From Saccharothrix espanaensis DSM 44229 (GTDB lineage: Bacteria > Actinomycetota > Actinomycetes > Mycobacteriales > Pseudonocardiaceae): a stretch of 64,000 nucleotides of DNA. The stretch is from contig NC_019673.1 in NCBI RefSeq assembly GCF_000328705.1, forward strand, positions 9,187,501 through 9,251,500. The letters run 5' to 3'. The notes beneath the pieces are model-generated. The model was not told the origin of the DNA. It did not search any database and saw nothing but the letters and a program-made list of their open reading frames with translations. Both the position numbers and the translations under genes were made by a program. This document shows positions 33,431-42,531 of the stretch, one piece after another; position 1 is the stretch's first letter; every line of letters starts with the position of its first letter.

Positions 33431-33889
33431 ATGGGACAGGATTACGCGGTGTTCCTGCTGCTCGGCGTGGTGCTGGTGCTGATCGACGGCCAGCTCATCT
33501 ACCGCAGCGGGCGGGCGTACATGCGCCGCGCGTACGGCGACCCCGAGGCCGCCAAGTCGATGACCGCGCTCGCCACCGTGCTGTTCCACCTCGTGGTGCT
33601 CGGGCTGCTTGCGCTGGTCTCCATCATCAACGTCGACACCGGCGACCCGGCGAAGAACGTCGTGGTGAAGCTCGGCATCGTGCTGCTCCTGCTGGCACTG
33701 GTGCACGGCGTCACCATGATGATCCTCGGCCGCATCCGCGACCGGCAGATCCAGCAGCAGATGGCCGACGAGATGGCCCGCGACCACCAGCAGTACGAGC
33801 AGGAGCACAAGGTGCCGTCGCAGTCGCCGCGGGTGCAGCCGGTCAAGCCCGCCGAAACCGATCCGCTGCAGATCAAGACGACCCGCTAG
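33431..33889 (+). CDS. Small membrane protein, 152 aa
   Basis: Three transmembrane helices: residues 6-24 (YAVFLLLGVVLVLIDGQLIY), 46-68 and 77-98. A charged, Gln-rich cytoplasmic-type tail follows (RIRDRQIQQQMADEMARDHQ). Family not recognised. GAGGGAGGTCACGTC precedes the ATG, a strong ribosome site. It is divergent from the dynamin operon, so the 85-base gap between them holds both promoters; a shared role is possible but unproven. Confidence 0.8.
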   Translation: MGQDYAVFLLLGVVLVLIDGQLIYRSGRAYMRRAYGDPEAAKSMTALATVLFHLVVLGLLALVSIINVDTGDPAKNVVVKLGIVLLLLALVHGVTMMILGRIRDRQIQQQMADEMARDHQQYEQEHKVPSQSPRVQPVKPAETDPLQIKTTR

Positions 33890-33970
33890 GACGTCATCCG
33901 CCTGGAGGATTAGGCGAGGTCAGCCCGTGGCGCGACGCGAACCGGACGAGGCGCTGCCTACCCTGGTCAC

Positions 33971-35152
33971 GTGCGTCGGCTGAGCCTCTGGATGCGAGCT
34001 CACCCGGTGTTCGGGGATTCCCTGATCGCCGGGTTCCTCGCGTTGTTCGACCTGGGCGCGATGACCGCCGCCGGCGCCGTGCCCGTGCCGGCGCTGCTGC
34101 TCGTCGGCCTGCTCCTGCTCGTCCCGGTGGCCTTCCGGCGCAAGTACCCCAAGGGCAGCAGCTACACGATCCTGGCCGGCGGCATCCTCCAGCTGCTCAC
34201 CCACGGCGGCCACGCCGACGGCCTGGCGGTGCGACCGGCCGACTTCGCGCTGGCGTTCGCGCTCTACACGATGGTCGCGTTCGTCGGGCGCAAGCCGGCC
34301 CTGGTCTACGCGGTCTGGCTGGCCGCCGGCACGTTCGTCTGGGCGACGTGGCGGGTCGGGGAGGCCCTCGAAGCCGCGTTCCTGGTGTTCATGATCGCGG
34401 TCGTCTTCGGGTTCAGCTGGGCGCTGGGCGAGTTCGTCGGCGCGCGCCGGGCGTACAACCTGGAGCTGGAAAAACGGCTCAAGATGCTGGAGACCGAACG
34501 CGACCAGCAGGCCCGCATCGCGGTGGGCGAGGAGCGGTCGCGGATCGCGCGCGAGCTGCACGACGTGGTCGCGCACGCGGTGTCGGTGATGGTCGTGCAG
34601 GCCGACGGGGCCGGGTACGCGATCAAGACGAACCCCGACCTGGCCGAGGCGGCGATGCGGACCATCGCCGACACCGGGCGGCAGGCGCTGACCGAACTGC
34701 GCCGGCTGCTCGGCGTGCTGCGGTCGGAGGACCAGTCGGGCACCCAGTGGGCGCCGCAGCCGGGCGCGGGCGACCTCGCCGAGCTGACCGAGAGCCTGCG
34801 CACGTCCGGCCTGCCGGTGCGGCTGGAGACGACCGGCGACCTCGCGGCCCTGCCCACCGGGCTCGGGCTGGGGATCTACCGGATCGTGCAGGAGGCGCTG
34901 ACCAACACGCTCAAGCACGCGGGCTCCGGCGCGACGGCCGTGGTCCGGGTCGCCCAGGAGGGTGATCAGGTGGAGCTGGAGGTCGCCGATGACGGGTTCG
35001 GGACGCCGCACGACATCGTCGCGGTGTCGGGTGGGAACGGGTTGATCGGGATGCGCGAGCGGGCCGGCGTGCTCGGCGGCACGCTGGAGGCCGGGCCGAA
35101 CCCCGGCGGCGGGTGGCGGGTGCGCGCGGTGTTGCCACTGGTGCCGTCATAG
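33971..35152 (+). CDS. Sensor histidine kinase, HisKA_3 (NarX/DesK) type, 393 aa
   Basis: Four or five N-terminal transmembrane helices (residues 15-150), a coiled-coil linker (LELEKRLKMLETERDQQARI), the dimerisation/phosphoacceptor segment IARELHDVVAHAVSVMVVQA with the phospho-histidine, and an HATPase_c domain with the N-box ALTNTLKHAG and G-boxes DDGFGTP and GNGLIGMRERA. No extracellular sensor domain, so the signal is likely sensed in or at the membrane. The partner response regulator starts 10 bases after its stop. Confidence 0.93.
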   Translation: MRRLSLWMRAHPVFGDSLIAGFLALFDLGAMTAAGAVPVPALLLVGLLLLVPVAFRRKYPKGSSYTILAGGILQLLTHGGHADGLAVRPADFALAFALYTMVAFVGRKPALVYAVWLAAGTFVWATWRVGEALEAAFLVFMIAVVFGFSWALGEFVGARRAYNLELEKRLKMLETERDQQARIAVGEERSRIARELHDVVAHAVSVMVVQADGAGYAIKTNPDLAEAAMRTIADTGRQALTELRRLLGVLRSEDQSGTQWAPQPGAGDLAELTESLRTSGLPVRLETTGDLAALPTGLGLGIYRIVQEALTNTLKHAGSGATAVVRVAQEGDQVELEVADDGFGTPHDIVAVSGGNGLIGMRERAGVLGGTLEAGPNPGGGWRVRAVLPLVPS

Positions 35153-35162
35153 GGTGGGGAAC

Positions 35163-35819
35163 GTGATCCGAGTACTGCTGGTGGACGACCAGGAACTCAT
35201 GCGAATGGGTTTCCGGATGGTGCTCGGCGCCCAGGAGGACATCGACGTCGTCGGCGAGGCCGGTGACGGGCTCGACGCCGTGCACCTGGCCGCGTCGCTG
35301 CGCCCGGACGTGGTGCTGATGGACGTGCGGATGCCGGTGCTCGACGGGGTCGAGGCGACCAAGCGGATCGCCGAGGCGGGCACGGCGAAGGTGCTGGTCA
35401 TGACGACGTTCGACATGGACGAGTACGCGCTGTCGGCGTTGCGCAACGGGGCGTCGGGCTTCCTGCTCAAGGACACGCCGCCGGGCGACCTGGTCTCGGC
35501 GCTGCGCGCGGTGGCCTCCGGGGACGCGGTGGTCTCGCCCTCGGTGACCAAGCGCCTGCTCAGCCGGTTCCTCGGGGAGAGCGGCGGCGAGTTGCGCGAC
35601 GCCTCGGTGCTGGAGGCGCTGACCGAGCGGGAGCGCGAGGTCCTGGTGCTGATCGCCAAGGGGCTGTCGAACACCGAGATCGCGCGCAAGCTGTTCCTGT
35701 CCGAGGCGACGGTGAAGACGCACGTCGGCCGGATCCTGGCGAAGCTGGAACTGCGCGACCGGGTGCAGGCCGTCGTGCTGGCCTACGAGACCGGCCTGGT
35801 CCGACCCGGCGACGTCTGA
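35163..35819 (+). CDS. NarL/LuxR-family response regulator, 218 aa
   Basis: Receiver domain (residues 1-120) with acidic pocket VDDQE, phosphoacceptor in VVLMDVRMPVLDGVE, and conserved Thr/Lys in MTTFD and LLKDTPP. LuxR-type helix-turn-helix at the C-terminus (LTEREREVLVLIAKGLSNTEI, then LFLSEATVKTHVGRI). GTG 35163 is preferred over 35154 because the receiver begins IRVLLVDDQ and AGGGTGGGGA precedes it. Forms a two-component system with the preceding kinase. Confidence 0.95.
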   Translation: MIRVLLVDDQELMRMGFRMVLGAQEDIDVVGEAGDGLDAVHLAASLRPDVVLMDVRMPVLDGVEATKRIAEAGTAKVLVMTTFDMDEYALSALRNGASGFLLKDTPPGDLVSALRAVASGDAVVSPSVTKRLLSRFLGESGGELRDASVLEALTEREREVLVLIAKGLSNTEIARKLFLSEATVKTHVGRILAKLELRDRVQAVVLAYETGLVRPGDV

Positions 35820-35847
35820 CCGCCGGGCCGGAGCAGGACGCGGGTCG

Positions 35848-36756
35848 TCAGCGGTACTTCTCGGCGTCGACGGTCGCGAGGTCGAGGTCCGGCTTCACGA
35901 CCTCCTCGTACCACCGGCCCCAGTCCGGCCGCGACCCGTCGACGTCGGTGAAGCCGTACTCGCGCATCAGGGTCCACGACGCCAGCGCCTTGCCGGCGTG
36001 CCGCGCCCGGTCCGGGTCCGCCGCGAGCGCGGCGATCCCGCGCCCGACGTACCGGGGCGTCTCGGACATCGCGTAGTGCGGCGACTGCGCGATCGCGTCC
36101 CGCCAGTTCTCCTCGGTCACGCCGAAGTGGTCCAGCATCTGCTCCGAGCGCAGGAACCCCGGCGTGACCGCGACCGACGTCGTCCCGAACTTGCCGATGT
36201 CCTGCGCCAGCACCACCCCGAACCGCCGGATCGCGACCTTGACCGAGTCGTAGGCCAGCATCCCCGAGTAGTACTCGTCGCTGTCGCCGTCGGTCACCTC
36301 GACCAGCAGGCCGCCCGGCCGCGCGGTCAGCAGCGGGATCAACCGGTGCAGGGTGACCAGGTGCGCCTCCACGCTGTTGCGCCACATGCGCAGCTGCGCG
36401 TCCAGGTCCTGCTCCCAGAACGGCTTGAAGTCGGTGTCCGCCTCGCCGCCCCACACGTCGTCGACCAGGACGTCGAGCCGGCCGTCCCCCTCGGCCTCGA
36501 TCCGCGCCCGGAACGCGTCGACGTCCTGCGCGACGGTGAAGTCGCACCGCACCGCGATGCCCCGACCACCCGCCGCGTCGACCAGTTCGGCGGTCTCCTC
36601 GATCGTCTCGTCCCGCCCGATCGGCGACTTGGCCGCCCGCGTCGAGCGGCCGCCGACGAAGACCGTCGCACCCGCCGCGCCCAATTCCACCGCGATGGCC
36701 CGCCCCGCGCCCCGCGTCGCCCCCGTGACCGCGGCCACCTTGCCCCGCAACGACAT
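35848..36756 (-). CDS. Short-chain dehydrogenase/reductase, 302 aa
   Basis: Rossmann cofactor motif TGATRGAGRAIA and a catalytic YDSVK (Y-x-x-x-K). The usual N-N-A-G strand is replaced by VLVDDVWGG, and a C-terminal extension (residues 245-302) follows. NADP(H) preference is suggested by GGRSTRAA after strand 2. Substrate unknown. Its ATG directly follows the stop of the TetR gene, so the SDR is co-transcribed with, and probably controlled by, that regulator. Confidence 0.9.
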   Translation of the reverse strand: MSLRGKVAAVTGATRGAGRAIAVELGAAGATVFVGGRSTRAAKSPIGRDETIEETAELVDAAGGRGIAVRCDFTVAQDVDAFRARIEAEGDGRLDVLVDDVWGGEADTDFKPFWEQDLDAQLRMWRNSVEAHLVTLHRLIPLLTARPGGLLVEVTDGDSDEYYSGMLAYDSVKVAIRRFGVVLAQDIGKFGTTSVAVTPGFLRSEQMLDHFGVTEENWRDAIAQSPHYAMSETPRYVGRGIAALAADPDRARHAGKALASWTLMREYGFTDVDGSRPDWGRWYEEVVKPDLDLATVDAEKYR

Positions 36757-37329
36757 TCAGCTCCCCTTCCGCCACGCGGCCAACACCGCGTCCACGTCCT
36801 GCGCCAACCGGTCCGCCAGCGCGCCGCGCGGCCGGACGGACCAGTCCATCGACACCCCGAAGAGCAACCCGGTGAGCACCCGTGCCGCACGCTCGGGCGG
36901 TGGCCCGTTGGGCAGGTCCACCGCCCGGGTGAGCACGAGCACGGTCCGCTCGGTCACCGCGTACAGCTCGGCGAGCAGCGCCCGCAGCTCCGGGTCGACC
37001 AGGTCGATCCCGAGCTGCGCCAGGTGGTTGCCCGCCTCGACCGGGTCCGTCATGCCCTCGAACCAGGTCAGCAGCCCCGCGCGCAGCCCCGTCAGCGGGT
37101 CCGCGCCCTCGGCGGCGGCCAGCATCCGCCGCTCGACGTCCGCGGTCGTCTGCCTGGTCAGCGCCTGGAGCAGCCCGCTCTTCGAGCCGAACCGCTGCGC
37201 CACCGTGCCCACCGAGACGCCTGCCTCGGCGGCCACGTCGGCGACGGTGAACCCCGGCCCCCTGCGCCCGATCACCGCGGCGGTCGCGCTCAGCAGGCGC
37301 TCGTCGGTGATGGTCTTCGGTCGTGCCAC
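36757..37329 (-). CDS. TetR-family transcriptional regulator, 190 aa
   Basis: N-terminal helix-turn-helix FTVADVAAEAGVSVGTVAQRFGSKSGLLQAL (residues about 28-58; written here in two joined segments of the family pattern), then an all-helical ligand domain of unremarkable type. Starts at GTG 37329 (ARPKTITDERLL). Its stop abuts the SDR start. A CTAATG-N5-CATTAG palindrome lies just upstream in the divergent promoter region and is the likely operator controlling both this operon and the HAD gene. Confidence 0.93.
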   Translation of the reverse strand: MARPKTITDERLLSATAAVIGRRGPGFTVADVAAEAGVSVGTVAQRFGSKSGLLQALTRQTTADVERRMLAAAEGADPLTGLRAGLLTWFEGMTDPVEAGNHLAQLGIDLVDPELRALLAELYAVTERTVLVLTRAVDLPNGPPPERAARVLTGLLFGVSMDWSVRPRGALADRLAQDVDAVLAAWRKGS

Positions 37330-37365
37330 CCCATCAGTAAAGCACAGTTATTGAACCACGATTCA

Positions 37366-37382
37366 CTAATGTCGTCCATTAG
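37366..37382. promoter_or_regulatory. Probable TetR operator
   Basis: CTAATG-tcgtc-CATTAG is a perfect 6-5-6 inverted repeat (extended by imperfect CAC/GTG arms) in the 57-base gap between the divergent TetR gene and HAD gene. It overlaps the region just before the HAD start. Typical place and size for a TetR-dimer site. Confidence 0.45.
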
Positions 37383-37386
37383 GGTG

Positions 37387-38184
37387 ATGCCAGTGAGCTG
37401 GAGACCGCGCCTCGTCGCCCTGGACATCGACGGCACCATCACCCCGGTCGGCAAGGAGGAGGTCGCGCCCGCCGTGCGCGCCGCCATCCACCGCGCGGTC
37501 GACGCGGGCGCGCACGTGGTCCTCGCCACCGGCCGCAGCCTGATCGGCACCCGCCCGATCGCCGACGACCTGACCCTGCGCGACACCACCGCGATCTGCT
37601 CCAACGGCGCGGTCTGGTGGGACACGAACTCGCGCGAGGTGGTCCGCAAGCTCGGCTTCGACGCCGGCCCCACCGTCGACGCGCTGCGCGACCTGTTCCC
37701 CGGCGCGGTGTTCGCCACCGAGCTGACCGGCGTCGGCAACCTGTCCCTGGGCCGCTTCCCGGACGGCGACCTGTGGGGCGAGGTGCGCGAGGTCTCCGCC
37801 GCCGAACTCACCGCCGACCCCACCTCGCGGCTGGTCATGCGCTGGATCGACCACACGCCGGACGAGGTGGCGCTGCGGATGCTCGACGTCGAGCTGCCCG
37901 GCGTCACCTGGTGGGTCGACAACACCGAGCCGTGGGTGACCGTGTCGCCGGCGGGCGTGACCAAGGGATCGGCGCTGGAAGACCTGCGGGTGCGGCTCGG
38001 CGTGTCCGAAGAGGACACCCTCGCCCTCGGCGACGGCCACAACGACGTGGAGATGCTCGGGTGGGCCGCGCGCGGCGTCGCGATGGGCCAGGCCCCGGCG
38101 ACCGTGCAGGAGGCCGCGAACGCCGTCACGGCAACCGTGCTGGAAGACGGCGCGGCCACCGAACTCGACCGCTGGTTCGCCTAG
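37387..38184 (+). CDS. HAD-family (Cof-type) phosphatase, 265 aa
   Basis: Motif I LVALDIDGTITPVG, motif II VLATGRS, conserved lysine in VTKGSALEDL, and the motif IV block LALGDGHNDVEMLGWAARGVAMGQA, which together define Cof/type IIB HAD phosphatases. Residues about 85-190 form the C2 cap. Likely acts on a phosphosugar or nucleotide-like phosphate in the cytoplasm. The start is uncertain among ATG 37387, GTG 37393 (better spacing from AGGGTG) and ATG 37369. Divergent from the TetR operon. Confidence 0.9.
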   Translation: MPVSWRPRLVALDIDGTITPVGKEEVAPAVRAAIHRAVDAGAHVVLATGRSLIGTRPIADDLTLRDTTAICSNGAVWWDTNSREVVRKLGFDAGPTVDALRDLFPGAVFATELTGVGNLSLGRFPDGDLWGEVREVSAAELTADPTSRLVMRWIDHTPDEVALRMLDVELPGVTWWVDNTEPWVTVSPAGVTKGSALEDLRVRLGVSEEDTLALGDGHNDVEMLGWAARGVAMGQAPATVQEAANAVTATVLEDGAATELDRWFA

Positions 38185-38271
38185 CCTGGCGCCGGAAAGC
38201 CCTGCGACAGCGCGAAATCACCGTCGCCCCCGAAACTCTGTCAGCCGTGGGTGAGCCTTGCCGGCCGGGCG

Positions 38272-39726
38272 TCAGCCGCCGTGGTGGTGGTGGCCCTCGC
38301 CAGTGAGCTGGAGGGTGCGCGGGGTCTGGTCCTCGGTGCCCGGCGGGACGATGACGAACTGGCCCATCATGCCCTTGTCCTCGTGCTTGAGGATGTGGCA
38401 GTGGTACATGTACGGCACCTTCGGGTCGGTGTGCGGGCCGAACTCGACGGCCAGCCGCACCTTCGCGCCGCCCGGCACGAACACCGTGTCCTTCGGGCCG
38501 CGCAGGTGTTCCGGCGGTTCCTCGCCGTCGACGGTCAGCACCCGGAACGCCACCTCGTGGATGTGGAAGTTGTGCTCGTAGGTGATGTTGTCCAGCTCCC
38601 ACACCTCGCGCGCCCCAGCCGCCACCACCTCGTCGATGCGCGCCAGGTCCATCTCGTTGCCGTTGATGTTCGAACCGCCGAGCCGGAACTTCCGCACCCG
38701 CTCGCCGGGCTCCACCGGGGACCGGCCGGCGAGCGTGCGGGGCAGCTCCGGTGAGGCCGCCAACTGTTGGGCCGCAACGAACTTCAGCAGGTCGTAGTCG
38801 CCCTTCTCCACCGCGCTGTCGCCGGCGAACCCGCGCAGCACGACCTGCTCGCCGGGCCGGAACTCCACCACGACCTCGAACCGCTCGCCCGGACTGATCC
38901 GCACCCGGTCGACCGTGGCGGGGGCGCGGAGCAGCCCCGCGTCGGAGGCGATCACCTGGAACCGGCGGTCGTCGGCGAAACCGACGGTGAAGACGTGCGC
39001 GTTGGAGCCGTTGAGGATGCGGAACCGGACGCGGGTCGTGGTCACCTCGAAGAACGGGTCGTGCGTGCCGTTGACCAGGACCTGGTCGCCCAGCAGCCCG
39101 AACGTCCCGGCGAACGCCTCCTCCAACTGGCCGTCCTCGTCGAACACCTTGTCCTGCACGATCAGCGGCACGTCGTCCACGCCGTAGGTGTGCGGCAGTT
39201 CCGCCGAGTGCTCGTCGTCGACGATGAACATCCCGGCCAGCCCGCGGTACACGTGCTCGGACGTCTCGCCGTGCGGGTGCGGGTGGTACCAGGTCGTCGC
39301 GGCGGGCTGGTCGACCGTCCACGCCGGGTTCCACGTGCCGCCGGACGCGATCAGCTGGTGCGGCCCGCCGTCCATCGCCGCCGGCAGCCGCATCCCGTGC
39401 CAGTGCAGCGTGCTCGCCTCGGGCAGCAGGTTCGTCACCGCCATCGCCACCTTGTCACCGCGCCGCACCCGCAGCGTCGGCCCGAGGTAGTCGCCGTTGA
39501 TCCCCCACGTCCGCGCCGGCCTGCCGGGCAGGAACTCGGCCTGCCCGGGGCGCATCAGCAACGGGAACCGCTTGACGCCGTCGGCCCCGGGTCGCGGGTC
39601 CAGCACGGGCGGGATGCGCAGCCGGTTGGCGAACCCGAGACTGCCCCGGTTGCCGTTCGCGCCGCCGCAGCCCGCCAGCGCCAGTCCCACCAGGCCCGTC
39701 AAGGCGAAGAAACCGCGTCGTCTCAT
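38272..39726 (-). CDS. Multicopper oxidase, exported lipoprotein, 484 aa
   Basis: Starts MRRRGFFALTGLVGLALAGC: a Tat-like RRRGFF motif and a lipobox with Cys20. Copper motifs are all present: LHWHGM, TWYHPHPHG, HNFHIHEVAF and MYHCHILKHEDKGMM, giving one type 1 and one trinuclear site. Three cupredoxin domains. The last residues GEGHHHHGG add a histidine cluster that could bind copper. Likely oxidises Cu(I), Fe(II) or phenolic substrates outside the membrane. Divergent from the secreted protein and two-component system at 39886-42516. Confidence 0.95.
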   Translation of the reverse strand: MRRRGFFALTGLVGLALAGCGGANGNRGSLGFANRLRIPPVLDPRPGADGVKRFPLLMRPGQAEFLPGRPARTWGINGDYLGPTLRVRRGDKVAMAVTNLLPEASTLHWHGMRLPAAMDGGPHQLIASGGTWNPAWTVDQPAATTWYHPHPHGETSEHVYRGLAGMFIVDDEHSAELPHTYGVDDVPLIVQDKVFDEDGQLEEAFAGTFGLLGDQVLVNGTHDPFFEVTTTRVRFRILNGSNAHVFTVGFADDRRFQVIASDAGLLRAPATVDRVRISPGERFEVVVEFRPGEQVVLRGFAGDSAVEKGDYDLLKFVAAQQLAASPELPRTLAGRSPVEPGERVRKFRLGGSNINGNEMDLARIDEVVAAGAREVWELDNITYEHNFHIHEVAFRVLTVDGEEPPEHLRGPKDTVFVPGGAKVRLAVEFGPHTDPKVPYMYHCHILKHEDKGMMGQFVIVPPGTEDQTPRTLQLTGEGHHHHGG

Positions 39727-39885
39727 GGCGACGACTCTGCTGATCAGGACCGGGTCGCCGCATCGGCCCGGGACGGTAACCGGCGGAGTACGACCCCGGC
39801 GGTAGCGTCATACCCACGCGGTACGCCCGAGGTGTCCGCACCGGGCCGACGCGGTGAGGGGCACCCGGCGACGAGAGTCGCCGCC

Positions 39886-40725
39886 ATGAAGCCACTGCTC
39901 CTCACCGCCGCCCTGCTCACCTGCACCGCCCTGCTCCCACCCACCGCCACCGCTGAAGCCGCGTCGGCCACTGAGGGCGCGTCGGTGAACATGGTCGACA
40001 TCGCGGTCTCGCCGGCCGGGTTCACCGCACCGGACCGGCTCACGGCGGGCGTGGTGACGTTCCGGGTGTCGTCCACCGACCCGGACGGCGCGTGGCTCGG
40101 GCTCGTGCGGCCACGGCCGGGGGTCACCCTGGAGCAGTACCTCGGTGATCTGGAACGGGCCATGGGCGCGGATCCGGTCGGGGGCGGGCAGGCCGTGGCG
40201 CGCGACGTCGAGATGCTCGGCGGCGTCGCCGTCGCGCACGTGCCGGCGTCGGCCACGCTGCCGGTCGCGCCCGGCTCGTACTACCTGGTGGACTTCCGCG
40301 ACGTCGGGAAGCCCGACCTGGCCTCGCGGGTCCGCCCGGTGCGGGTCGCGCCGGGGCGCGCGAGCACCGACGTCCGCGCGGAGTCGACCGTCGTGGCGCT
40401 GGACGGGCGCTACCTGACGCCGGGCGTCCTGCGCGGCCCGGTGCGGTTCGTGAACCTGTCGCCGCAGGCCAACGAGGCGATGCTGATGCCCGTCCGACCC
40501 GGCGCGACGCTCACCGACCTCGACGCGTTCTTCGCCCACCGCGCCCCCGCGCCGTTCACCGGCGGCCCGACCGGCGTCGTTCCGCTGTCGCAGGGGCGGT
40601 CCGCGGTGCTCGCCCACGGCCTGCCCGCCGGTCGGTACGCGCTGGTCACGTGGGTCACCGACGTGCGAACGGGCAAGATGTTCGCAGCGGGCGGCATGCG
40701 CGCGCTGGTCACGGTGGAGGACTGA
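39886..40725 (+). CDS. Secreted cupredoxin-like protein without obvious copper ligands, 279 aa
   Basis: Signal peptide (KPLLLTAALLTCTALLPPTA, cleavage near AEA) and two beta-sandwich repeats: VDIAVSPAGFTAPDRLTAG with VTFRV, and later LRGPVRFVNLSPQANEAMLM. The sequence shape (F-x-A-P-x-x-L-x-A-G-x-V-T-F) recalls cupredoxin-like domains, but the histidine usually found in the following H-x-L-x-L strand is replaced (WLGLVRP). Encoded 1 base before a histidine kinase gene, so it may provide or modulate the signal sensed by that system. Family not certain. Confidence 0.75.
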   Translation: MKPLLLTAALLTCTALLPPTATAEAASATEGASVNMVDIAVSPAGFTAPDRLTAGVVTFRVSSTDPDGAWLGLVRPRPGVTLEQYLGDLERAMGADPVGGGQAVARDVEMLGGVAVAHVPASATLPVAPGSYYLVDFRDVGKPDLASRVRPVRVAPGRASTDVRAESTVVALDGRYLTPGVLRGPVRFVNLSPQANEAMLMPVRPGATLTDLDAFFAHRAPAPFTGGPTGVVPLSQGRSAVLAHGLPAGRYALVTWVTDVRTGKMFAAGGMRALVTVED

Positions 40726-40726
40726 C

Positions 40727-41869
40727 GTGTCACGGGTACCGCTCGCCGACGTCGCGCTGGGCGGTGGTCTGGCCGTGCTCGTGCTGGCGCTCAACCTGCT
40801 GGAGGTCGGCCCGCCCGGCCCGGACGGGTCCTCGGGCTGGGGCGCGGTGGCCCTCGCGGTCGCCCTCGGGGTCGTCCTCACCGTCCGCCGACAGGCCCCC
40901 GTGGTGACGTTGGCGCTGGTCAACGCGATCGTCATCACCTGGTACGCGCTCGACTTCCACGGCCGCACGATCACCGTCGGCGCGCTCGTCGCCTGCTACA
41001 CGCTCGCCGCGCACCGGGGCTGGAAGGCGGGCGTGGTCGGCGGGGTGGCTACGGCGCTGGCCACCGTGGTGACCGTCCGGTTCACGCTCGGCGGGACGTG
41101 GTTCGGCGACCAGGTGCTCAACGCCATCCCGCTGGAGGCCGCCGCGACCGCGCTCGGCGTGGCGGTGTTCTCGCACCGGGCGTTCGCCGCCGGCGCGCGG
41201 GACCGGGCGGAGCAGATCGCGCAGGCCAGGTCCGAGCAGGCCAAGGCGCAGGCCGCCGAGGAACGGCTGGAGGTCGCCCGCGAGCTGCACGACGTGTTCG
41301 GGCACACCATGGCCGCGATCAGCGTGCAGGCGGGCGTGGCCGTGCACGTGATGCGGCGCAAGCCCGAGCAGGTGGTGGAGGCGTTGAACGCGATCAAGCG
41401 GATCAGCGACGACGGGCTGGCGGAGGTGCGCGTGCTGCTGGGCGTGATGCGGTCGCCGAACCTGCGCGCGCTCACCGCGTCCGGCGGGTTGGCACACCTG
41501 GACAAGCTGCTCGACGTGGCCGGCGTCGCGGTCGAGCACTCCGCGGTCGGCACCCGTCCGGTGCCGGTCGCCGTCGACCTGGCGGCGTTCCGGGTCGTGC
41601 AGGAGTCGCTGACCAACGTGCGGCGGCACGCGCGGGCGAGCCGGGTCCGGCTGGAGCTGGTCTACCGGGCGGACGCGCTGGAGATCATCGTCCGCGACAA
41701 CGGCACCGGCACCGGGGACGGTGCCGGCGGGTCGGCGCCGGTCGCCGGGCACGGCATTGAGGGGATGCGGGCGCGGGCCGAGTCGTTGGGCGGCACGCTG
41801 GACGCGGGTCCGGTGCCGGGCGGTTTCGAGGTGCGGTGCGTGCTGCCGATCGAGGAGGTCACCACGTGA
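40727..41869 (+). CDS. Sensor histidine kinase, HisKA_3 type, 380 aa
   Basis: Four or five N-terminal transmembrane helices (residues 5-155), a coiled coil (RAEQIAQARSEQAKAQAAEE), phosphoacceptor segment VARELHDVFGHTMAAISVQA, and an HATPase domain with SLTNVRRHAR, RDNGTGTG and GHGIEGMRARA. The G1 loop is followed by a Gly/Ala-rich insertion. GTG start 1 base after the secreted protein's stop. It overlaps its response regulator by 4 bases (GTGA). Confidence 0.93.
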   Translation: MSRVPLADVALGGGLAVLVLALNLLEVGPPGPDGSSGWGAVALAVALGVVLTVRRQAPVVTLALVNAIVITWYALDFHGRTITVGALVACYTLAAHRGWKAGVVGGVATALATVVTVRFTLGGTWFGDQVLNAIPLEAAATALGVAVFSHRAFAAGARDRAEQIAQARSEQAKAQAAEERLEVARELHDVFGHTMAAISVQAGVAVHVMRRKPEQVVEALNAIKRISDDGLAEVRVLLGVMRSPNLRALTASGGLAHLDKLLDVAGVAVEHSAVGTRPVPVAVDLAAFRVVQESLTNVRRHARASRVRLELVYRADALEIIVRDNGTGTGDGAGGSAPVAGHGIEGMRARAESLGGTLDAGPVPGGFEVRCVLPIEEVTT

Positions 41870-42516
41870 TCAGGGTGCTCGTCGCCGACGACCAGGCGCT
41901 GGTCCGCGGCGGCTTCCGGGTGCTGGTGGACAGTGAGCCGGACATGACCGTGGTGGGCGAGGCGGGCGACGGCGGCACGGCCGCGGCGCTGGCCCGCGAG
42001 CTGCGGCCGGACGTGGTGCTGATGGACGTGCAGATGCCGGGCGTGGACGGGCTGGAGGCGATCCGGCGGATCGCGGCCGACCCCGAGCTGGGCGGCGTGC
42101 GGATCCTGATCCTGACCACGTTCGACGAGGACGACTACGTGATCGAGGGCCTGGCGGCGGGCGCGAGCGGCTTCCTGCTCAAGAACACCGACCCGGGCCA
42201 GCTGCTGCACGGCATCCGGGTGGTCGCGGGCGGCGAGGAGCTGCTCAGCCCCGGCCTGACCCGGCGGCTGATCGCCCGGACGACCACCCGCGCGGCCGTG
42301 GACCACGACGTGTTCGCGCAGCTCACGGCCCGGGAGCGGGAGGTGGTGGCGCTGGTCGCGCAGGGGTTGGGCAACGACGAGATCACCCGCGAGCTGGTGA
42401 TCAGCCCGGCCACCACCAAGACCCACGTCAGCCGCGCCCTGGCGAAGCTGGGCGCCCGCGACCGCGCCCAGCTCGTCGCCCTGGCCTACCGGCACGGCCT
42501 GGTCCGGCCGGGCTGA
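41866..42516 (+). CDS. NarL/LuxR-family response regulator, 216 aa
   Basis: Receiver domain with VADDQ, phosphoacceptor VVLMDVQMPGVDGLE, and TTFDEDDYV/LLKNTDP; LuxR helix-turn-helix LTAREREVVALVAQGLGNDEI plus TTKTHVSRALAKLGARDR. The GTG overlaps the kinase stop, so the pair is made together. Genes around it suggest a role in envelope or copper-linked stress, but that rests on proximity to the multicopper oxidase only. Confidence 0.95.
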   Translation: MIRVLVADDQALVRGGFRVLVDSEPDMTVVGEAGDGGTAAALARELRPDVVLMDVQMPGVDGLEAIRRIAADPELGGVRILILTTFDEDDYVIEGLAAGASGFLLKNTDPGQLLHGIRVVAGGEELLSPGLTRRLIARTTTRAAVDHDVFAQLTAREREVVALVAQGLGNDEITRELVISPATTKTHVSRALAKLGARDRAQLVALAYRHGLVRPG

Positions 42517-42531
42517 CCCACCACCCGACGC

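Noticed and set aside
33926-33982. 18-codon frame (ARREPDEALPTLVTCVG) before the histidine kinase, considered as a leader peptide
   Set aside because: It has a good GGAGG site but overlaps the kinase start in another frame and shows no regulatory codon run or hairpin. Too weak to report.
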